Assembly: GCF_008386695.1 (NCBI RefSeq)
Contig: NZ_VUOC01000001.1
Location: 1,028,347 to 1,092,346 of the forward strand
DNA length: 64,000 bases
Source of the DNA: Chitinophaga agrisoli
Lineage (GTDB): Bacteria; Bacteroidota; Bacteroidia; Chitinophagales; Chitinophagaceae
Direction: 5' to 3'
Shown: positions 1 through 7,189 of the stretch, piece after piece
How positions within the stretch are numbered: position 1 is the first letter of the stretch
Layout of the letters: the number at the start of each line of letters is the position of its first letter
The notes under the pieces: model-generated
Databases searched by the model: none
What the model saw: only the letters and a program-made list of their open reading frames with translations
Told to the model about the DNA's origin: nothing
Program-made: the position numbers and the translations under genes

Positions 1-2
1 AC

Positions 3-275
3 GGCCGCTGGAGCCGGTTTATGCTGCTTGATTATCCCAATGAACGTTCCTGGGCAAGATTCCATCAACTACAGCAACAGGGCCGGTTAGCGGCCAATGC
101 AGATATTGGCGGGGGGATTGGCATTCACGGTGTGGAATATGCTTCTGGTATACGGGACGCTTATGTGGACAGCCGTATTAACTGGACGCTGGGATGTGTA
201 AGTATGAAGAATGCGGATGTGAATGAGCTGTATGATATTATTAAGGTAGGCACGCCGGTGGTGATACGGCGCTGA
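3..275 (+). CDS. L,D-transpeptidase, C-terminal part (starts before window)
   Basis: C-terminal end of a YkuD-fold L,D-transpeptidase, an enzyme that makes 3-3 peptidoglycan cross-links or attaches proteins to peptidoglycan in the periplasm. The reading frame is open from the first bases of the window, so the ATG at 21 is internal rather than the start; the upstream codons read GRWSRF and run directly into MLLDYPNE, a typical YkuD core stretch. The family signature is present: a conserved His in IGIHG (about residue 36 counted from the ATG at 21), then a Ser/Thr-x-Gly-Cys element (WTLGCVSM, Cys59) carrying the nucleophilic cysteine. The end matches the family end (TPVVI). The N-terminal half and any signal peptide lie outside the window. 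It is a different subfamily from the larger transpeptidase at 31393-33069. Confidence 0.85.
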   Translation, partial: GRWSRFMLLDYPNERSWARFHQLQQQGRLAANADIGGGIGIHGVEYASGIRDAYVDSRINWTLGCVSMKNADVNELYDIIKVGTPVVIRR

Positions 276-328
276 TGTTTGTTGATCAGGTACTGGTAGT
301 TGTATTGCCTGTTGAGGCTTACTACCGG

Positions 329-1306
329 CTATTGTTCCTGGCTAATAGTGGTTCTTGCAGCTTGCTGCTGCAGAAAGTTGTTTATTGCAGCCGCCCATTT
401 ATCATGTTCGTTCCGGCAAAAGGATTGATGCCCGGATGCTTCAAAGATCACCAGCTGCTTTTGCGTACTTCCCAGGTTAGTATAGATATCGCGGGTCTCG
501 TGTTCCATCACCCTTATATCTGTTTTACCCCAGCATAACAATACAGGTAAATGGATCTCTTTCGCATATAACGACGGCTTAAAACCTGCCGCCCAAAAGC
601 CCTGTTCTACGCCGCCCCAGAAGGTAACCATTTGTGCAAAGGGAGTACCCGGCAAATGCACTGCCCACATACGGCTTTTTACCGCGTCTGTTAAGGTAGC
701 AAAAGGGCTTTCGAGGATCAATCTTTCCGGCTGCAGCTTGTATTCCGGCACCGCCTTTAGTACGGCGGCGGCGCCCATACTCATGCCCCATAAGGTGATG
801 TTGCGGTAGCCGCAGCTTTTTACGTAGTCGTAAGCCAGCTTTACTTCTTCCGCTTCTTTGTAGCCTACGCTGCAGGTATACCCATCGCTGTTGCCATGCG
901 CCCGGAAATCGACCAGGAAAGTATTGTATCCCAGGCCGCGGAAGTACATGGCTTCCGGTAGTTTTGCGCCTTTATTGCTGCCATAGCCGTGGAACAGGAT
1001 CACGGTACCTTTGGCCGGTTGTTGCGCGGCTATCCACCAGCCTTCTATCCGCAGGCCATCATGGGTGTGGAGGGCAATGGTCTTATAGGGCGCCTCCGGC
1101 CAGTTGCGGATGGAGGATTTTGAGAGGTTTACGCCAAATAAGATCAGGCCTGTTTTTTCCCAGGCGCTCATTTGCTCCGGCCGCCTGTTTACATGGCCGG
1201 TATCGTCATAGAAGTGGGTGAACTTCCAGGCGTGAAAAGCGAGGATGATGTTGAAAATGAGGAACAGCACCAGGCAAACCCGCAGCGAGCGTTTGAGGAA
1301 TTTCAT
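329..1306 (-). CDS. membrane-anchored alpha/beta hydrolase
   Basis: 325-residue serine hydrolase of the alpha/beta fold (S33/BAAT-like). Residues 8-25 form one hydrophobic signal anchor, so the catalytic domain probably faces the periplasm. Visible motifs are the oxyanion-hole HGYG at about 106-109, the nucleophile elbow GMSMG with Ser176, a likely acid Asp263 (GKTD) and the catalytic His293 (SGHQS). Together they make a complete triad, so the enzyme should be active; the substrate (ester, peptide or lipid) cannot be read from sequence. It converges with the transpeptidase fragment on its 3' side. On its 5' side a -7 type promoter lies only four bases before the ATG, suggesting a leaderless message. 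No operon partner is evident. Confidence 0.85.
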   Translation of the reverse strand: MKFLKRSLRVCLVLFLIFNIILAFHAWKFTHFYDDTGHVNRRPEQMSAWEKTGLILFGVNLSKSSIRNWPEAPYKTIALHTHDGLRIEGWWIAAQQPAKGTVILFHGYGSNKGAKLPEAMYFRGLGYNTFLVDFRAHGNSDGYTCSVGYKEAEEVKLAYDYVKSCGYRNITLWGMSMGAAAVLKAVPEYKLQPERLILESPFATLTDAVKSRMWAVHLPGTPFAQMVTFWGGVEQGFWAAGFKPSLYAKEIHLPVLLCWGKTDIRVMEHETRDIYTNLGSTQKQLVIFEASGHQSFCRNEHDKWAAAINNFLQQQAARTTISQEQ

Positions 1307-1310
1307 AGTA

Positions 1311-1318
1311 CAAATGTA
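1311..1318 (-). promoter_or_regulatory. Bacteroidota -7 element of the hydrolase gene
   Basis: The minus strand reads TACATTTG, an exact match to TAnnTTTG. It ends four bases before the ATG at 1306, so transcription would begin at or next to the start codon. I see no clear -33 TTTG partner. Confidence 0.5.
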
Positions 1319-1355
1319 AGTAGTGTGGCGGGTTTACGGATGGGGCGCGCATGAA

Positions 1356-1403
1356 AAAAGGGCAACGAACGGCGGCTTTTGGCCAAGGTTCTGTTGCCCT
1401 TTT
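1356..1403 (-). terminator. intrinsic terminator of acs
   Basis: The left arm AAAAGGGCAACGAAC (1356-1370) pairs with GTTC, one bulged T and GTTGCCCTTTT (1388-1403). On the minus strand the stem is followed by a T-run. It lies just past the acs stop codon, between acs and the hydrolase promoter. Confidence 0.8.
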
Positions 1404-1420
1404 CCCGATAGTATTCTTTA

Positions 1421-3340
1421 TCAGAGTTTTCCCTGCTTAATTTCTTCTACCACGGCCGGATCCAGCAGGGTAGAAGTATCGCCCAGGCTATCCAGTTCGC
1501 CTTCTGCTATCTTGCGCAGGATGCGGCGCATGATCTTGCCGGAACGCGTTTTTGGGAGGCCGGATACAAACTGGATCTTATCCGGTTTAGCGATGGGCCC
1601 AATAATACGGGATACGGTCTGTATAATGTCTTTTTTGGTAAGCTCAGCGTCCTTGCTATTAGTAGGCTTATCGCAGATCACGTAGGCGTAGATGCCCTGC
1701 CCTTTAATCTCGTGCGGATAACCTACTACTGCGCTCTCTACTACGCCGGCGTGCATATTAATAGCGTTCTCCACTTCCGCGGTGCCTATACGGTGGCCGC
1801 TTACATTCAGCACGTCATCTACGCGGCCGGTAATACGGTAGTAGCCGTCTTCATCGCGCATACAGCCATCGCCTGTAAAGTACAGGTTCTCGTAGGTGGC
1901 AAAATAGGTTTTGCGGCAACGCTCATGATCGCCGTAAGTAGTGCGTAACATGCCCGGCCAGGGGAACTTGATACACAGGTTACCGTTTACGCCGTTACCG
2001 GTGATCTCTTCGCCTTTTTCATCCACCAGTATGGGTTGCACACCCGGCAGGGGCAGGGTGGCGAATCCTGGTTTTTCTTTGGTGATGCCGGCAATAGGCG
2101 TGATCATATGGCCACCGGTCTCTGTTTGCCACCAGGTATCCGCAATGGGGCATTTGCCTTTGCCGATCTGGTCTTTGAACCAGTGCCAGGCCTCTTCATT
2201 AATAGGCTCGCCCACGCTGCCCAGTCTTTTCAGGGAGCTAAGGTCTTTATGATTTACCGGACCCAGGCCAAAGCCCATAAGGCTGCGTATGGCAGTGGGG
2301 GCCGTATATAATATGTTTACGCGGTATTTATCCGTGATATCCCATAACCTGCCAGCATCCGGCCAGGTAGGCACGCCCTCGAACATAAGGGTGGTGGCGC
2401 CGGCGCTGAGGGGGCCGTAGAGGATGTAGCTATGCCCGGTGATCCAGCCGATATCTGCCGTACAGAAGTATACTTCTCCGGGTTGATACTGGAAGGTATT
2501 TACAAAGGTGTAATTGGCATATACCATATAGCCGGCGCAGGTGTGCACCACGCCTTTGGGTTTGCCGGTGCTGCCGGATGTGTAAAGGATGAACAGCATA
2601 TCTTCTGCATCCATTTCCTCTGCTGTGCAGGGCGGATTGCCCATGGTCTCTACCTGCTTTATTTCATCTTCCCACCATACATCGCGGCCTTTAAGCATGC
2701 TTACCGGGGTGCGGGTACGGGTACATACGATCACTTTCTTTACGCTGGGGCAGGCCATCAGCGCATCGTCTATCACGGCTTTGAGGGGAATGTCCTTGTT
2801 ACCACGGAAGGCGCCGTCGCAGGTGATGACCAGGTTACACTCGGCATCCTGTATACGATCTGCAATAGATTGCGCGCTAAAACCGCCAAATACCACGGAG
2901 TGGATAGCGCCTACGCGGGCGCAGGCCAGTACGGCAATGGCCAGTTCCGGTATCATGCCCATGTAAATACAGATACGGTCGCCTTTTTTTACGCCATTAT
3001 TCTTGAGCACATTAGCAAACTGGCATACCTTATTGTAAAGCTCACGGTAAGTGAGAATGCGGTGACGCTCATCCGGATCATTGGGTTCCCATATAATAGC
3101 GGGCGTATTGCCCAGGGTGCCCAGGTGGCGGTCCAGGCAGTTTTCTGTAATATTCAGCTTGCCTCCCATGAACCATTTAATGTCTGGTTCCTTGAAATTC
3201 CAATCCAGGACCTTATCCCATTTACGGCGCCAGTAGAAATGATCGGCCACATTGGCCCAAAATCCTTCCGGGTCCACCACGCTTTGGTGGTAGGCTTGCT
3301 GGTATTCCTCAAAATTGCTGATCTGATACGGGTAGGCCAT
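1421..3340 (-). CDS. acs: acetyl-CoA synthetase (AMP-forming)
   Basis: 639 residues, the normal length for Acs, which converts acetate, CoA and ATP to acetyl-CoA, AMP and pyrophosphate in the cytoplasm. Adenylate-forming motifs are clear: the P-loop YTSGSTGKPKG near residue 260, the WWQTETGG motif that builds the acetate pocket, YFTGDG, and the C-terminal PKTRSGK ending in Lys602, the lysine that is reversibly acetylated in this family. The N-terminus (FEEYQQAYHQSVVDPEGFW) is the usual ACAS_N domain, so the ATG at 3340 is a good start. The gene stands alone and ends in a strong hairpin terminator. I found no TAnnTTTG element in the 80 bases upstream. Confidence 0.97.
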   Translation of the reverse strand: MAYPYQISNFEEYQQAYHQSVVDPEGFWANVADHFYWRRKWDKVLDWNFKEPDIKWFMGGKLNITENCLDRHLGTLGNTPAIIWEPNDPDERHRILTYRELYNKVCQFANVLKNNGVKKGDRICIYMGMIPELAIAVLACARVGAIHSVVFGGFSAQSIADRIQDAECNLVITCDGAFRGNKDIPLKAVIDDALMACPSVKKVIVCTRTRTPVSMLKGRDVWWEDEIKQVETMGNPPCTAEEMDAEDMLFILYTSGSTGKPKGVVHTCAGYMVYANYTFVNTFQYQPGEVYFCTADIGWITGHSYILYGPLSAGATTLMFEGVPTWPDAGRLWDITDKYRVNILYTAPTAIRSLMGFGLGPVNHKDLSSLKRLGSVGEPINEEAWHWFKDQIGKGKCPIADTWWQTETGGHMITPIAGITKEKPGFATLPLPGVQPILVDEKGEEITGNGVNGNLCIKFPWPGMLRTTYGDHERCRKTYFATYENLYFTGDGCMRDEDGYYRITGRVDDVLNVSGHRIGTAEVENAINMHAGVVESAVVGYPHEIKGQGIYAYVICDKPTNSKDAELTKKDIIQTVSRIIGPIAKPDKIQFVSGLPKTRSGKIMRRILRKIAEGELDSLGDTSTLLDPAVVEEIKQGKL

Positions 3341-3520
3341 AGCTACTTATATTTTTGTATTTACGCTGTTCATAAATGGAGAGTAAATTTAATAAAGATA
3401 GTTGATAGTAGTTAGTGGCGGGGGAGTAACCACTAGTGGGGAGCGGGCAGGGTAAAGGGCCTGTTGCCGGGCCAGCGGTTTAATTCCGTGATTCATGCAA
3501 TGGCGGGCTACGCTAATCCC

Positions 3521-3610
3521 TTACTTCAATCTTTCCTGTACATAGCGGTAAATCACCAGCTCATGTTGTTCTTTGGGTTTGGCCAGCTGCAGGTAACGCC
3601 GGTAAAGCAT
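3521..3610 (-). CDS. possible 29-residue micro-ORF
   Basis: The minus strand encodes a 29-residue, lysine/arginine-rich peptide starting MLYRRYLQLAKPKEQHEL and ending YVQERLK. The frame stays open nine codons further upstream (reading IFRLLKDLV), through the inverted repeat, to a stop at about 3638. Its ATG (3608-3610) is the last triplet of the left arm of that repeat. The composition looks protein-like with regular amphipathic spacing, but there is no recognisable family. It could be a real small gene, or the broken tail of a longer protein such as the one encoded at 3660-3959. Conservation would decide. Confidence 0.25.
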   Translation of the reverse strand: MLYRRYLQLAKPKEQHELVIYRYVQERLK

Positions 3611-3646
3611 AACTAAATCTTTCAGTAAACGAAAGATTTAGTTATG
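3608..3646. terminator. perfect 16-bp inverted repeat, probable terminator of the 3660-3959 gene
   Basis: CATAACTAAATCTTTC (3608-3623) and its exact reverse complement (3631-3646) flank a seven-base loop. The repeat begins 14 bases after the stop of the minus-strand gene at 3660. The stem is AT-rich and has no clear T-run, so it may be a processing site or operator instead of a terminator. Confidence 0.55.
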
Positions 3647-3659
3647 CGGATTAATGGGC

Positions 3660-3959
3660 TTAGGAACGCGGCTTTTTGCGATAGACATCACAATAGGTCC
3701 AAAGCTCCTGGAATACTTCGTCCAGTACAGCCATGATCTTTTCTCTTTCTGCATTACTCAAAGCGGGTATTATCTTTTTGTCATCGGCGGCGGGTTTGTC
3801 TAAACCGCGCATTTTACGATAAAAGGTTGGAATGCTCCAGGAGCATTCTTCGCATACTTTCTCCCGGAAACGGAGCGGAAAGTTGATAAGGTTTGCATGG
3901 ATATCCTGCAGCATGTTAACGGGTACCGGTGTGTGAGGCACTAACTTCTTCATGGTCAT
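3660..3959 (-). CDS. small protein of unknown function, possibly HTH-like
   Basis: 99 residues, not assigned to a family. The central part (FREKVCEECSWSIPTFYRKM, residues 31-50) has the size and spacing of a helix-turn-helix core. It is followed by a disordered hinge rich in Pro and Asp, and by an amphipathic helix (residues 68-88, LSNAEREKIMAVLDEVFQEL). This arrangement suggests a small DNA-binding or adaptor protein, but that is inference. The gene diverges from the tandem-HTH regulator at 4388 across a 428-base AT-rich gap and has a TAnnTTTG element at 4050-4057. The two ATGs at codons 1 and 3 are both possible starts. Confidence 0.6.
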   Translation of the reverse strand: MTMKKLVPHTPVPVNMLQDIHANLINFPLRFREKVCEECSWSIPTFYRKMRGLDKPAADDKKIIPALSNAEREKIMAVLDEVFQELWTYCDVYRKKPRS

Positions 3960-4387
3960 GAAAGTTTTAAGGTTGCTGTCAAAAAAAGTGTTTGATGTTA
4001 GCCTTGATAATGGCTACCGATAAATAATAACTGCCTGCTTTCATATCAGCAAATATATTGATAATGCGGCAGGTGTGCTATTTTTTTATAATGATTTTTT
4101 CCCCGTTAAATCCAATATCACAGCGGCTTTACAGCCAAAATCACATCGTTACTACGGGTATATTTTTAGTACAGGCACACATGCTTCCGTTTAAAAATTT
4201 ATTGTTTTAGTATCATTCTTTGCAATCTGATATGTCCGCTTTCCCGTAATTATATCATTAACTGAATTGATCACTATTAAATCTTTATGAAATTTTAATT
4301 CACCTAATGAAATAGAAATGATTATATTGTAATAATGATATCATATGAAAAACTGATACGGGTAAAACTGAAAAACTTTATTATACG
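3960..4387. other. AT-rich divergent intergenic region
   Basis: 428 bases, clearly richer in A+T than the flanking genes, between the divergent genes at 3959 and 4388. It holds one minus-strand promoter element (4050-4057) and a weak two-tier inverted repeat (CTGCC at 4031 pairing with GGCAG at 4068, TATCA at 4044 with TGATA at 4059). I see no ORF of note. AT-richness next to an accessory regulator and a transposase relative is consistent with acquired DNA. Confidence 0.5.
4050..4057 (-). promoter_or_regulatory. -7 element for the small gene at 3660-3959
   Basis: The minus strand reads TATATTTG, an exact TAnnTTTG match, about 90 bases before the start codon. It lies inside the two-tier inverted repeat of this gap. 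Confidence 0.4.
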
Positions 4388-5014
4388 ATGCAGCTAGGGT
4401 TAATCCACATGGGCCAGCGCTTAAAGCAGATACTGAAGCAGAGGAAAATAAAGATCGTTGACTTCGCCCGCATGGCCGGCTTTACAAACCAGATAGCACA
4501 CTACCACTTGCGCAAAAGCGATATGAAGAGATCTACGCTGGAGCGCTTTTGCACTTTAATAGGCATTACGCCGGATGAATTCTATAATTGGAACAGCAAG
4601 GTTGTTTCAAAAAACGGCAAGGGCCAGGTAACTACGGTTGCCCACCATGGACAGCGGTTTACGGAGCTGATCGAAGAGAAGGGCCTTAACAAAAGCAAAC
4701 TGGCCAGGCGTTTAGATATGAGCAGGAGAACCATGTACAACCTGTTTGAGAAACCGGTATTTGATGCTGCGGAACTGGAAACCGTTACCAAGGCGCTGGA
4801 GATGACAGAGGCTGCCTTCCTGCATCCCAACACGGCGGAGGAGACGCGCAGCGCCGAGTCTGACGAAATGCTGGCCCTGCGTGAGAAGTATTATAAGCTC
4901 CTGGAGGATTATAACCAGCTGCTCCGGCAACACAATGCATTAAAGGAAACTATGGACACCTTTAAGAAGGATATTGTGCAACTACGCAAACAGGCCAGGT
5001 CTAAAAAGGTTTGA
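4388..5014 (+). CDS. tandem helix-turn-helix regulator with coiled-coil tail
   Basis: 208 residues with two XRE-like helix-turn-helix units. The first is residues 8-60 (GQRLKQILKQRKIKIVDFARMAGF, then SDMKRSTLERFCTLIGITPDEFYNW). The second is residues 85-142 (GQRFTELIEEKGLNKSKLARRLDMSRRTMYNLFEK, then ALEMTEAAFL). The C-terminal third (about 155-205) is a leucine/charged coiled coil for dimerisation. Two DNA-reading heads per chain are unusual for a cytoplasmic repressor and would suit a long or bipartite operator; a 20-bp palindrome lies 41 bases after the stop. The start is uncertain: Met8 (4409) precedes the first domain directly. The function as a transcription factor is likely; its targets are unknown. 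Confidence 0.75.
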   Translation: MQLGLIHMGQRLKQILKQRKIKIVDFARMAGFTNQIAHYHLRKSDMKRSTLERFCTLIGITPDEFYNWNSKVVSKNGKGQVTTVAHHGQRFTELIEEKGLNKSKLARRLDMSRRTMYNLFEKPVFDAAELETVTKALEMTEAAFLHPNTAEETRSAESDEMLALREKYYKLLEDYNQLLRQHNALKETMDTFKKDIVQLRKQARSKKV

Positions 5015-5054
5015 ACAACCAGATCCTCACAATTGATTTCCGGTAATGAACTTG

Positions 5055-5074
5055 CATTTACAATATTGTAAATG
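5055..5074. repeat. perfect 20-bp palindrome
   Basis: CATTTACAATATTGTAAATG is its own reverse complement over all 20 bases. It lies between the tandem-HTH regulator and the transposase-like gene, 155 bases before the latter. The absence of GC and of a T-run argues against a terminator, so a regulator binding site is the better guess. Confidence 0.7.
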
Positions 5075-5229
5075 TGGGGTTTGTTATGTAATAATTTGAA
5101 TCATAATGATATTGCAGAAATAATAGTTATCCGGCGGCGTCTTTTCAGGAAACAATAAGTATTATTTTTATGCAAACCTGATTTTTGAAATAGCCATCCG
5201 CATGGTAAGGCTGCAATTGAAATTATTAT

Positions 5230-5742
5230 ATGGAAACTAATCCGTTATTCCCCGAGGTATGGCATGTTAGCATGTCTGTAAACAGTGGCGTTAGCCTGTT
5301 AACCCGTCCCCGTTATGCACAGATCATTGCCCGGCATTTGAATAAAGGGCATAGGGACGAGATGATCATCACCCGTAGTCATATGCTGTTACCAGATGAG
5401 CTGCTACTGCTTGTAGAGCCCAATAGATCCCCGTTGAATGAATGGTTACAGGCTTTTTTATCCGGCAGCGCCGCTGACTTGTGCGAGACCTTGCAAAAGG
5501 ACACCGATGAACAGCGTAAGGAATGGTTCACCACCTTCCTGAACAAGGATGATAATGCCCCGGCGTTGTTCTGGAAAAATGTACAACAACAACGGGTATC
5601 CAGTCTGAAGGAGTATGATGACCTGGAGGCCCGGATGTTATCTGCCCCGGTAAGGGCCGGTTATGTGAATGACCCGGAATTTTATACCTATACCTGGTTT
5701 AATAACAGGTCTGGCATACAGTATACCCAACTGGAGGGGTAG
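5230..5742 (+). CDS. REP-associated (Y1/RAYT-like) transposase relative lacking catalytic residues
   Basis: 170 residues that follow the outline of Y1_Tnp/RAYT single-strand transposases: an N-terminal WHVSMSVNSGVSLLTRP strand-and-loop, a central strand ending LLLLVEPN, a helix (EWLQAFLSGSAADL) and a C-terminal LFWKN segment followed by SAPVRAGYVNDPEFYTYTW, close to the NPVRAGLV-type ending of the family. At the place of the metal-binding HUH motif (normally PNHVHLL) it reads PDELLLL (55-61), so both histidines are gone. The expected Tyr after the Trp in LFWKN is replaced as well. The frame is intact, so it is not simply decayed; a retained DNA- or RNA-binding role is plausible. It follows the tandem-HTH gene in an AT-rich patch. 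The family assignment is by pattern recognition. Confidence 0.55.
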   Translation: METNPLFPEVWHVSMSVNSGVSLLTRPRYAQIIARHLNKGHRDEMIITRSHMLLPDELLLLVEPNRSPLNEWLQAFLSGSAADLCETLQKDTDEQRKEWFTTFLNKDDNAPALFWKNVQQQRVSSLKEYDDLEARMLSAPVRAGYVNDPEFYTYTWFNNRSGIQYTQLEG

Positions 5743-5778
5743 CGCTGTTGTTTCAGGACATTGCGCCTGCTACGGAAC

Positions 5779-5790
5779 GCCGGCGCCGGC
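5779..5790. terminator. GC-rich palindrome between convergent genes
   Basis: GCCGGCGCCGGC is a perfect 12-base palindrome between the convergent ends at 5742 and 5796. It could act as a small terminator hairpin for both genes, or be a REP-like fragment, but there is no T-run. Confidence 0.3.
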
Positions 5791-5795
5791 CACTC

Positions 5796-6323
5796 CTAAT
5801 TACCTGCTAACAGCAATGCCCCCACTTCTTCCCAGGTGTTTACGCGTTTATATTCCTGCACGTTCATATTGTGCGGGGCTGTAAACAATAACGGCTCTCC
5901 TTTAAAGGTACTCAGGTTCTTTACATGGTCATCGATCATGTAATCCGCGTCTACAATGCGTTTATGGCCACAAAAAACGATCTGCTGCCAGCCAATGAAG
6001 GGGAAGTGGTCCTGTAACCAGGCCAGTTTTTCTGAAAGGGACTGCGGGAACTCCATGGCTGCGGATACGATGTATACTTCATGTTGCTCATTCAGTGCTT
6101 TGATCACTTCCTGACTGCCGGGTATAACCGGTTTTGTCCGGAAGAAGCCTGGCGTATAAAGGAATTGCCTTACCACGCCATCTAAAGGGAAACCGGTTGT
6201 TTCCGGCTTGCCGTTTAAGCTGGTTTTATCCACCTGTACACCATAACGCGCTGCATACCAGTCAATATACTGCTGGGTAGTATCTGCCATAACGCCGTCC
6301 ATGTCTATTGCAATTCTTGCCAT
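5796..6323 (-). CDS. 5'(3')-deoxyribonucleotidase (HAD family)
   Basis: 175 residues, the size of NT5C-type deoxyribonucleotidases, which dephosphorylate deoxynucleoside monophosphates in the cytoplasm. The HAD nucleophile motif is at the N-terminus (IDMDGVMADT, Asp7 and Asp9), a motif II Ser in VYIVSAAME, and the motif IV pair in DYMIDDHVKNL. The insert with GFFRTKPVIPGSQEVIKAL is typical of this subfamily. It diverges from a DeoR-type regulator, and each gene has one arm of a long inverted repeat in its promoter, so the two are probably co-regulated. Confidence 0.88.
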   Translation of the reverse strand: MARIAIDMDGVMADTTQQYIDWYAARYGVQVDKTSLNGKPETTGFPLDGVVRQFLYTPGFFRTKPVIPGSQEVIKALNEQHEVYIVSAAMEFPQSLSEKLAWLQDHFPFIGWQQIVFCGHKRIVDADYMIDDHVKNLSTFKGEPLLFTAPHNMNVQEYKRVNTWEEVGALLLAGN

Positions 6324-6332
6324 ATTCTGCTG

Positions 6333-6349
6333 TTTTCTGCAAAATTATG
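6333..6349 (-). promoter_or_regulatory. operator/promoter half facing the nucleotidase gene
   Basis: The 17-base arm TTTTCTGCAAAATTATG matches the arm at 6392-6408 in reverse complement at 16 of 17 positions. On the minus strand it contains TAATTTTG (6340-6347), a perfect -7 element placed 16 bases before the nucleotidase start. A protein bound to the arm would cover the promoter. Confidence 0.6.
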
Positions 6350-6391
6350 CATTTGACACCAACTCTTCTATTAAATTATTGCAAATAATTA

Positions 6392-6408
6392 CATAATATT
6401 GCAGAAAA
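6392..6408 (+). promoter_or_regulatory. operator/promoter half facing the deoR-type gene
   Basis: CATAATATTGCAGAAAA mirrors the arm at 6333-6349. It contains TAATATTG, one mismatch from the TAnnTTTG -7 consensus, and ends ten bases before the regulator's ATG at 6419. Autoregulation by the encoded DeoR-type protein is the simplest reading. Confidence 0.55.
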
Positions 6409-6418
6409 TGGCAAGGAT

Positions 6419-7165
6419 ATGTTGAAAGAAGAACGCCTGGATTATATTCTGAAGAAGTTAAAGACGGATCAGAAGGTGCTGCAGGCAGAGTTGAGCAATG
6501 ACCTGCACGTATCAGAAGACACTGTGCGCCGCGACCTGGAGGTACTGGCGCAGAACGGGCTTTTGATAAAGGTGAGGGGAGGCGCTATTCCCCATTCACC
6601 GCATCCGTATTCCTTTAAAGAGCGTATTGGCATCCATGAGGATGATAAGCGAACCATTGCAGGCAAGGCGTTGTCTTTTCTGCATGACGGCCAAACGATC
6701 ATTATGGATGGCGGCACCTCTACCTACATGCTGGTAAAGATGTTCCCCGCCCAGCTGCGGCTAACGGTGATCACCAACAGTGTGCCTATAGCCATGCAGC
6801 TGATGGAGCATCCTACTATAGAGGTGATCCTTACCGGCGGGCAGGTATTTAAGAACTCGCAGGTAACCTCTGGTATGGATACCATCCGTATGCTGGAGAA
6901 GGTGCGGGCGGATATCTGTTTCCTGGGGGTATGCAGCCTGCACCCAACGGCGGGCATTACCGGTATAGACCTGGGCGAAGCAGAGGTGAAGAGTTGCATG
7001 ATACAGGCCGGTAACCGGGTGATGGCGCTGGCCACCATTGATAAGATGGGCACCGCAGAGCCGTTTAAAGTATGCGAAATTACAGCGCTGGATACAATTA
7101 TTACAGACAGGGTAGAGCAGGAGCGTATACAACCGTACCTGGACCTGGGTATAAAAGTGATCTAA
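6419..7165 (+). CDS. DeoR/GlpR-family transcriptional regulator
   Basis: 248 residues, typical length. The N-terminal winged HTH (residues 1-57) shows the family pattern ERLDYILKKL, LSNDLHVSEDTVRRDLEVL and GLLIKVRGGA. The rest is a DeoR C-terminal sensor (ISOCOT fold) with IIMDGGTSTYMLVKM and VILTGGQVFKNSQVTSG, which binds a phosphorylated sugar or related effector in known members. The gene is followed after 24 bases by an MFS transporter and diverges from a deoxyribonucleotidase. The neighbourhood suggests control of uptake or salvage of a sugar or nucleoside, but the effector is not readable. Mirror-image operator arms precede it. Confidence 0.92.
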   Translation: MLKEERLDYILKKLKTDQKVLQAELSNDLHVSEDTVRRDLEVLAQNGLLIKVRGGAIPHSPHPYSFKERIGIHEDDKRTIAGKALSFLHDGQTIIMDGGTSTYMLVKMFPAQLRLTVITNSVPIAMQLMEHPTIEVILTGGQVFKNSQVTSGMDTIRMLEKVRADICFLGVCSLHPTAGITGIDLGEAEVKSCMIQAGNRVMALATIDKMGTAEPFKVCEITALDTIITDRVEQERIQPYLDLGIKVI

Positions 7166-7189
7166 GCAAGTGTTATTAATAATTGACTG

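Larger units (their letters stand above)
3341..3659. other. intergenic region upstream of acs with a micro-ORF and a 16-bp inverted repeat
   Basis: This 319-base gap lies between the minus-strand genes acs and the small unknown gene at 3660. It contains a perfect ten-base palindrome CCACTAGTGG (3430-3439), a 29-codon minus-strand ORF (3521-3610) and a perfect 16-bp inverted repeat (3608-3646). I see no RNA gene. Confidence 0.6.

Noticed and set aside
2432-3415. 327-codon plus-strand ORF opposite acs
   Set aside because: It is the complement of a clear Acs coding sequence; the antisense frame stays open because of codon bias and has no domain.
5779-5790. GCCGGCGCCGGC as evidence for a REP array partner of the transposase-like gene
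   Set aside because: Only one copy was seen, without the usual GTAG-type foot or a second inverted unit, so it does not support a REP system on its own.
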